Shown here in pieces: positions 56,794-64,000 of a stretch of 64,000 nt of DNA. How positions within the stretch are numbered: the first letter of the stretch is position 1; every line of letters begins with the position of its first letter. Source of the DNA: Aureobasidium sp. EXF-3400. Taxonomy: Eukaryota > Ascomycota > Dothideomycetes > Dothideales > Saccotheciaceae. The stretch spans positions 62,001-126,000 of the forward strand of contig SWBL01000110.1 in assembly GCA_024195585.1 (NCBI GenBank). The letters run 5' to 3'. Under the pieces are notes generated by a model, which worked only from the letters and a program-made list of their open reading frames with translations, was not told the DNA's origin and did not search any database. A program made the position numbers and the translations under genes.

Positions 56794-57819
56794 GCAGCCC
56801 ACTGTTAACGGTCACCTGACCAATTTCGTATGTTTTCTTTCTATTGCATTGGGTATTTGGAGTACATGTTGGGCCAGGGGAGTTTTGATTCTCAACCACA
56901 CACATCCGCAAGATCTCTTGGGCAAGCAAGCAAGCGTTCCTTTTACAAGTTTCTGAGCTGGTCGTCTCTCATTTTGCTTTACCAGACTACATGCATAGCA
57001 CGCGTACACACACACATCAAATGCTACTTACCTTTTACATCATCATTATCGCCTCTCCCACGTGCCCGAGACTATTATAGTGTGGCTATGGGAATGCACG
57101 ATGCTTTTTGAACTGGAGTAACGTCCACGGAGAGACATCGTTATGGTGCATCTCCGTGGCGACTATCCTGATCAGAAAGCGACTGTGTATTTCTATAGCT
57201 CGGTTGATTTGTGATCTGCCGTTTGGAGAGAGATTTTGGCTATGCTTCGGCTCGCAAGAAGGATCATGATGGTCGGTCTGAAGAAACTCTGATGGAAGAT
57301 ATCCTGAATCAGACTATATGTCGGTCGTTGGACAATGTTTCAAGTTGGTGTCTCGTGCGTGGAAAGAGCAGCTGGAGCAGTGTGAAACAACGAAGCTTTG
57401 ATCTGAATCTCATGTTACTATCCCAGCGATGAGCATCAGATCCAGGTGCGAAGCAAAGCACACACACAGATATTAGTGGGTTTGATCTATCAGATTGAGT
57501 ATACTAAAGGTGGCATATGTCCCAAGAGTCAGGTGTGAGAGAAGGTAATATCAGCGACAGGGTCGCACCAATAACAAAGGCGAGATAGAAAGGCTTGGTC
57601 CCGTGCGGCATCTCGTCATTGAGGCTTTGAGACCTCGACCGCCGTGACCACCTGCACTCATCCTGATAAACAACAATACCCTATCGAAGCGTTCACCGCC
57701 TTTCACTACGCGCTCATTTGCTCAACACTTTACCTGCAATAAACACCACCACCGCTCCTAGCCCGAAGCACCACAATATCGAGTACACATCACTTGCGCA
57801 AGGCGCCCCATCACACAAC
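56794..57819. other. Intergenic region upstream of YPT7
   Basis: No gene is seen. It holds 3' sequence of the zinc-cluster gene and the YPT7 promoter; short frames have no family resemblance. Confidence 0.5.
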
Positions 57820-58802
57820 ATGTCCTCCTCGCGCAAGAAGCTATTGAAGGTCTGCTCCCAGCCGAAGTGAGGATTTAGTGTCGCGTGGTATTCTAATAGC
57901 CAACAGGTCATTATCCTCGGCGATAGCGGTGTCGGCAAGACCAGTTTGATGAACCAATATGTACGATACCCCTCCATCGACTGTACCGAGCAGGAAGATC
58001 AAGAGCAAGGAACAACGAGACTGATGGATGTGCTGTTATCAGGTCAACAAGAAGTTCAGTGCTAGTTACAAAGCCACTATCGGCGCAGACTTCCTCACAA
58101 AAGAAGTTCTGGTCGACGACCGACTAGTCACCATGCAGGTGCGCAAGCCATTTCTCTACAAAAGTCGTCTGCTTCAGCACAGCTGACACAATCGCTAGCT
58201 CTGGGACACTGCTGGTCAGGAGAGATTCCAGTCGCTTGGTGTTGCTTTCTATCGTGGTGCCGACTGCTGTGTGCTCGTCTACGACGTCAACAACTCCAAG
58301 AGTTTCGACACCCTCGACAGCTGGAGAGACGAATTCCTGATCCAGGCCAGCCCTATGGATCCTGAGAGCTTCCCATTTGTGAGTTACTACCTTGTGTGCA
58401 ACTCTTGATCGAAGACGACACTAACAAGCAGCAGGTCGTGCTCGGCAACAAGGTGGATGTGGAGGAGAGCAAGCGCATGGTTCGTCTTCTGTGACTTGAG
58501 TGTGAGATGATTATGGACTGACTGTGATACAAAGGTCTCGTCGAAACGTGCCATGGCATTTTGTCAATCTAAGGGTGGTATCCCATACTTCGAGACCAGT
58601 GCCAAGGAGGCCATCAATGTTGAGCAGGCCTTCGAAGGTAACCAATACCCCTTATCTTGCTTCGCAATTTGGTTAGTACTGACATGTTTCAGTGATTGCC
58701 CGCAACGCTCTGGCCCAAGAAGAGAGCGGCGACTTCAACGCAGACTACCCCGAAACGATCCCCATCAACCTCGACAACGAGCGTGATGGCTGCGCTTGTT
58801 AA
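57820..58802 (+). CDS. YPT7: Rab7-type GTPase Ypt7
   Basis: Seven exons (57820-57849, 57907-57960, 58043-58138, 58199-58378, 58435-58479, 58535-58637, 58693-58802) give 205 residues, the expected length. All GTPase motifs are intact: P-loop GDSGVGKT, switch [24 protein letters not shown] and ETSAKEA. The C-terminus CAC is the double-geranylgeranylation signal, and the upstream switch region [14 protein letters not shown] is Rab7-specific. Ypt7 acts on late endosomes and vacuoles, recruiting the HOPS tether for fusion. The first exon is 30 nt and its donor is GTCTGC, weaker than the others, but the join gives the family-standard [11 protein letters not shown]. Confidence 0.96.
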
Positions 58803-59571
58803 ACACGTATCTTAGTGCTGTTGGTTTTCGTTTCTTTCATGCCATTCGTTCTACTACAGACAGGCGTTTCTATTTTGCATATGGGATGGCCTCAAACACT
58901 TTATTACCAGGGGCTCTGTCTCATTTCATTGTGCACTGACTGCTTTATCGTCGGTGCCTGCGGTGTGAATATAGTAAATATACCTATAATACACCACCTA
59001 GTCCTATGTACAGGTTCTCGTTCGGTGGCTGGTGGTATGAGGTCGATTCAATGCCTCGGCAACGTCTTGCTGTGACCAGGTAGTCTGCTATGCCCTAGAT
59101 CCTATGACTCGTTTTCGGATCATCCTCCGTAGGATTCGGTTTGATACCACTTCGGCATACACTGTGACTCTACTTCAACTGAGCTCTCCGTACTATCGAT
59201 CATGGATTTTTCTTTCCTTTGTTAATGCTCAGCTCTCGATGATCGCTTTGTTAATTACGATGGGTACTCGTAACAATGTCACTCAATCTCGTCAAGGCCT
59301 TGCCCCACAATTTAAACGTTCCTTGTCAGCGACCAGTGACATCCCCGTTCCTTGCATCCTACGTTCAAGCATCTTGATTTCCTGCATCCAACTCTTGGAT
59401 ATATCTCTTGGCAATATAAATTGGTTCTGGCCGCACAACCAAAAGCCTTTTTGATGTCGCGACTGTTCGTCAAGTTTCTAGGAGTACCAGCCTGCCTCCA
59501 AATGCCATCGCCATAGTCCCTCAACAAAGCAAAAAAAATAACGCGATTCGTAATTCGCAGCCGAGGCTAGG
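58803..59571. other. Intergenic region between YPT7 and the CorA-type gene
   Basis: No gene is seen. T-rich sequence follows YPT7, and an A-run (59,530-59,539) precedes the CorA-type start by about 40 bp. Confidence 0.5.
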
Positions 59572-61513
59572 ATGGACAACACCACAGTCAGAGATTTCCA
59601 GTCACCGAGCGGGACAGACAGAGTGACTTTTCAGGAACAAGAACCAGTTGGGAGAAACTCTACGGCCGTTCCTCGTAGTCCAGAGATTCTTCCTGGTCGC
59701 CAGCGATTTGGAAGTGTCGCATCGGGGACGTCAATTGCATCGAACGAGACCACACGCCAAAGACGATTGTCCAGATCCAATACAGTCAAAACCTACCATG
59801 AACCTACTCGACCTAACTGGCAGCCTGGCGCTGAACCTGGAATCGATACTGATGCTGAGAGAGTGAGTCCGCACCTGGAAGCTTTGCGTGCGCGATGCGA
59901 CATCTTGGTTGCGGACTTTGGCGCAGAGCAGCTCGAAACGGTACAGGTTGAGAACAATTCACTCGAAGAGATTTTAACTGAGAAGCGACCGCCTCATTTA
60001 CCTTGCCGCTGGATCTCGGTTAACGGGTTGAGTTGGGATGTCATCAAGATTCTTGGACAGCACTATGGACTGCACAGACTGGCTATTGAGGATTTGATCC
60101 ACACACGCACACGCACAAAATGTGACTGGTACTCTGATCATGCGTTTGTGGTCTTGACACTGCAGAAGCTCGTTCGCATACACTCGCATTCTGACTCTGA
60201 GGACTGTGATTGCTCTGACGATGACAAGCCGATCTCATACGACGACATTGACGGATCAAATGACCACTATCCGGAGCGCGAACGTGTACCTTTCTGGAAG
60301 AAACCTTTCAAGAAGTCGAAGAGGAGCCACTCTTCACATACTCTGCCCAAATATCGTGATCCCGAAGGACTGGACAAGATGGGAGATATGATCCGAGCAC
60401 ACAGCTCAACAGCAGATGGCGCACCACTACAAAACATCAGAACACTCCATCGTTATGAGAGTATGCAGAACCCCGAGCACACTCTGTTCATGGAGAAACA
60501 CTCTGCCCTGTTCGAAGAAAATCTCGTCGTCAGTGTAGAACAAGTCGCGATATTCTTGCTTTCTGACAATACCGTCATCTCATTCTTCGAACACTCTGGC
60601 GCTGACATCGAGGAACCTATCCTGGAACGACTGAACAGTCCGGCCACAATGTTGCGTCGTAGCGCAGATGCATCGCTGGTACTACAGGCCGTCATCGATG
60701 CTATTGTCGACTTGGCCATCCCTGTCAAAGAAGCCTACAATAAGGCAAGGAAAGATCTGCAGATTGACGTCCTGACCAACCCATCAACGAACACCTCCAA
60801 AGCCCTCCATATCTTCAGCGAGGAGATTGACATGCTGCAGAATCTGTTCAAGCCCATCATCAATCTTGTCAATTCGCTTCGAGACCACAAATCAACGGAG
60901 CCTTACCCTCCGGAATCACTGTGGGACCTAGAGTCAACGCCACGAAAAAAGAAGAACGAGCATCGAAGACCACAACTGAAAAAACTTTATACTCAATCGC
61001 CTACAAGTGTGGTTGTGAGTGCTTTGGCCCATGTTTACTTGGGCGATGTGCTGGATCATTGCATTACCATCATTCAGTCGCTTGAACAGATGGACGCATC
61101 GGCTAACAACTTGTCATCTCTCATGTTCAACACTATCGGTAAGTCTTCCCTCAAGCATACATAATGCCTGTAAAGACACTCGCCACTAACCTCTCCTGGC
61201 AGGTGCCCGCACCAACACAAACATGTCCATCATCGCCCTCGTCACCGTCTTCTTCGCACCCCTGACCTTCCTCTGTGGTTACTTTGGTATGAACTTCCAA
61301 CACTTTGAAGGCATCAGACATTCGGACGCCTACTTCTGGTACATCGCTGTGCCAACAACCCTTGTCTTTATGATGTTGATTGGAGGCGGTGTTGGGTACA
61401 GGGCTGTCAAGACTTGGGCGGCGAGGTTCCATCTTGCTAAGGCGAGGAGAGGTAGGAAACAGAGACAGCAGCAGATTAGAGCTAGACAGAGGCAAAGGGC
61501 TGCGATGGTGTAA
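59572..61513 (+). CDS. CorA/Mnr2-type magnesium transporter
   Basis: Two exons, 59572-61138 and 61203-61513, join across GTAAGT...TGGCAG into 625 residues. The cytosolic N-terminal part includes the CorA alpha/beta segment [28 protein letters not shown] and FVVLTLQKL. An acidic stretch ([11 protein letters not shown]) and the long helix leading to the pore follow. Exon 2 supplies the first pore helix and the signature YFGMNF (GMN selectivity loop), then a second membrane helix and a very basic tail rich in Arg and Gln. It is a homopentameric Mg2+ channel of plasma membrane or vacuole. Length and soluble extension fit the Alr/Mnr2 branch better than mitochondrial Mrs2. Confidence 0.92.
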
Positions 61514-63593
61514 TGAGTGTGTTGAAAGGGTGGGAAGGTGTAATACTGTAAACAACTAGAGATTTGGGTTAATTCGGGGGTGTTCTGTGTTTTATGTGGT
61601 GCTGGGTATCCGAATGAGTCCCTTTTGTTTGCCATGACTCGTCGGCCGAAACATTGCCCAGTTACCTTGTAGATGCAGTCGCGTTGAACATTGAGTTGCA
61701 TGATTGTTTGACCAGACAAAAAATGTCGACAAGAAGCAGTCTAGGAACAGCTATAACGACGTTGATGACATACTGGATAGATGAGGAGACGAATAGCCTG
61801 TTTCCTACCGACCTGCCATTTGGAAGACCTGCGGAAATAGTACATCTAGAGCCATGATTAGCGTGGTATTGGTGTAGGGGGATGCTTATAATGTGTTTGT
61901 GGTCGCAGGGCCGTCTTGGCTACAAGAGCTAATATCTGCTTGCGAACCGTAGCAAGTGCGTTGTTGCTATTACCGTTCGTAGATCGAGAGCTGAAACAGG
62001 GATTGAGGTTCCGCATGCTATGCATCCTGGACAGACAGGTAGGTCGAGCTTCTTGCCATTACCTCGTCAGAGCATGGTAGAAGCGCGCCAAAGAAGCTAG
62101 AAACAGCAGCATCTTTACAAGAATTGCACGTTTATTAATCAGGATAATTGGAACAGACGAGATAACCAACAAGGTGGAAGAAATAGAGGAAGCAGCCACT
62201 GAGGTTTGATAGCTTTCGAGCCACGTCAACGAAGGAAGACAAAATCTCACCGATTTTGTTGCAGCTGCGATCCAGTCATCCTTAGGTCGGTGAGCGGCTG
62301 CTTATCTCTCGAGAATTACACCAGGGCTTTCTTCGTGATTGCAGGATTTACACAGTTCTTACGAGGCGGCAGGGTTACGAACCGATTTTCAATCAAGACA
62401 GAGTATACAACGGCACTATTCGGTACACGTGTGCGCTGTAAGATTTTCCTTGCGAGATATCCATCTTCGGTTAAGGAGGTTGTTTTCGGGCTTCGCAGGA
62501 AATTGTACAAACTGTGTGAGTGGGTCTTGATGGTATGGCCCCATGGAGCGAGATGAAGCAATTCTTCCGGTTTGCATGAACGCGTTAGGGCAGATCATAA
62601 TCAACTCGTGGTGCTCGTTTGGGACAGTCAATGTGTTTGTGAGGTGACTCTGACATCCTAAAATGGCTCGGAAGATCCTTGTCCGAGAAGCAGATGAGGG
62701 GAGGTATACATAGAAGAGATACATGGCGGACTTAAGAGTTTTAAAAACATCGAAGGATGTTTGTGACGAGTAACAGAGTTCGAACGTTGTGCCTGACAGG
62801 AAGAAGGATTTCGGAAATCGGGAACTGTTTGTTGCTGGGCGTAAGCCACCAAGCAGCCCTGAACGCCTCCCGCGTGTTTGGCTTGACTTTAACCGCATGG
62901 GTTGCAGACGTCCATTGCTCCATCGATGCCTTTGTGTGAGCATGAAGCTTCTGAATGGAAAAGTAAGATTTCAGCCGCTTCCGTTGGCTTGATTTGGAGC
63001 CGCGGGCAGCAAGACGTTGCGACCTACACGATCGCATGAACTCAACAGGGCGAGAGTAACTTCATCGTGTTGCTGTTATATGTGTCGAGGTCGTGTCCTC
63101 GCTGTCAAATCTTCCGAAAGCTGGCATTATCCACAGAAGGGCCGAATACAGAGCTGGAGAAAGTCGGGAGAACTGGAGACAATAACGTGGAGGGAAGTGG
63201 GCTGTGGGGCTCAGAGAGACCTGTGCCATGGAGAAAAACTGGAAAAGGTGATCGACACTTGGATGCAACCTCTCGCGACGATGGTGTTGGTGCTACCATC
63301 CAATAAGAAAACGCGGTGTAGATTGAAGGATTCCGAGTATCCATCTGCTCACGCATTCCACAGCATGGCAGTTACTCCGGACGACGTGAGTTGTTGTCAT
63401 GTGCGCCGCTTGGTTCACTTTCCGTGCTCGCGACCTAAAACGTAGGATGCTCCTGCCTCAGATGATATATAGTGAGACCTCCTACTCGTCTGACTGCGTT
63501 TTTTGTTCCACGTGCTTCTCACTCAGCAACCTATCTCACAATAACTACTAACCCACACCTGAATTTCCCTCGCCATTGAGGACAACCGACAAG
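61514..63593. other. 2.08-kb intergenic region upstream of the sugar transporter
   Basis: No gene is supported. Overlapping short frames on both strands near 62,200-63,450 have no family resemblance. The right end is the probable promoter of the sugar transporter, with a CT-rich and A/C-rich leader and a TATA-like gatatatagtg at about 63,462. Confidence 0.5.
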
Positions 63594-64000
63594 ATGGTGA
63601 AACAATTCGGAAATGTCAACCTGATCGCTGCCATCGCTGTCATTGGTGGTGGCCTGTTCGGTTTTGACATCTCGTCGATGAGTGCCATCATCGCTACCCA
63701 GGTATGTTTCAAGGTTTTTGCACTTTGAATTGGTGCTTACACAATGTCAGCCATACAAATGTTACTTCAACCAGCAAGGATTCAATGATGCCGGACAATG
63801 CGTTGGTCCCAAAGCCGACATCCAAGGTGGAATCACTGCTTCCATGGCCGGTGGCTCATGGCTCGCCGCTCTTTGTTCCGGTTATCTCTCTGATCGCCTC
63901 GGTCGTAAGTATTACTTCTCAATCTTGATAATGCAATCAACCCTGACTGTTCTCGTCTCGCACAGGCAAGATCGCAATCCAGGTCGGAGCCGTCATCTGG
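63594..64000 (+). CDS. MFS sugar transporter, N-terminal part (partial at window edge)
   Basis: Three exons are visible: 63594-63701, 63751-63904 and from 63966 to the edge, about 99 residues. Donors are GTATGT and GTAAGT. Helix 1 reads NLIAAIAVIGGGLFGFDISSMS, split here for length: IAVIGGGLFGFDIS with SSMSAIIAT after it. It is the standard start of fungal hexose/maltose carriers. An extracellular loop with YKCYFNQQG and GQCVGPKAD follows. Helix 2 leads into GYLSDRLGRK, the sugar-porter loop motif rebuilt across intron 2. It is a proton-coupled or facilitative sugar carrier of the plasma membrane; substrate specificity lies outside the window. Confidence 0.92.

Overview
The window is nuclear DNA of a filamentous ascomycete (Pezizomycotina), most likely a dothideomycete. 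The support is short GT-AG introns of about 50-60 nt with CTAAC-like branch sites, an alpha-1,3-glucan synthase, a Dsc2-type rhomboid pseudoprotease, a trihydroxynaphthalene/versicolorin-reductase-like SDR, and the P450/MFS/GST content. The class-level placement is inference. No CRISPR array, phage, bacterial operon or intact transposon was seen. Coding sequences were rebuilt from splice signals, reading phase and family resemblance; exon limits are in each entry.

Left part (1-20 kb): the 5' end of decapping enzyme DCP2 (minus, cut by the edge), a J-domain/RRM splicing cofactor, a hot-dog thioesterase, a small cysteine-rich secreted or GPI-type protein, and the 2,406-residue alpha-1,3-glucan synthase on the minus strand. 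A gene-poor stretch of 6.4 kb follows, lying upstream of the glucan synthase and holding a decayed tandem duplication. It ends at a coiled-coil protein with a centrosomin-motif-1-like segment.

Middle (21-38 kb): two ubiquitin-ligase components (Dsc2 and the F-box/WD40 protein Cdc4), then a divergent pair sharing a 1.24 kb intergenic region. One member is a protein with a divergent YTH (m6A-reader-type) domain; the other is a Hop1-type meiotic HORMA protein with a PHD-type zinc finger. A disordered protein of unknown function and an intron-containing tRNA-Ile(AAU) follow.

Right part (38-64 kb): a DHA1-type MFS transporter divergent from a pisatin-demethylase-like P450, with a glutathione S-transferase next door, could form a small detoxification module. 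Housekeeping genes follow: acyl-CoA-binding protein, tyrosyl-DNA phosphodiesterase, an SDR reductase, mitotic cyclin B with a 12-nt first coding exon, a protein with a C-terminal Zn2Cys6 cluster, Rab7/Ypt7 and a CorA-type magnesium transporter. The window ends inside a sugar transporter.

The most interesting signals are the YTH/HORMA head-to-head pair, a 14-bp direct repeat flanking the intronless J-protein gene together with a hairpin made of its core, a tandem repeat whose compared differences are transitions (RIP-like), and the very small exons in HOP1 and cyclin B.
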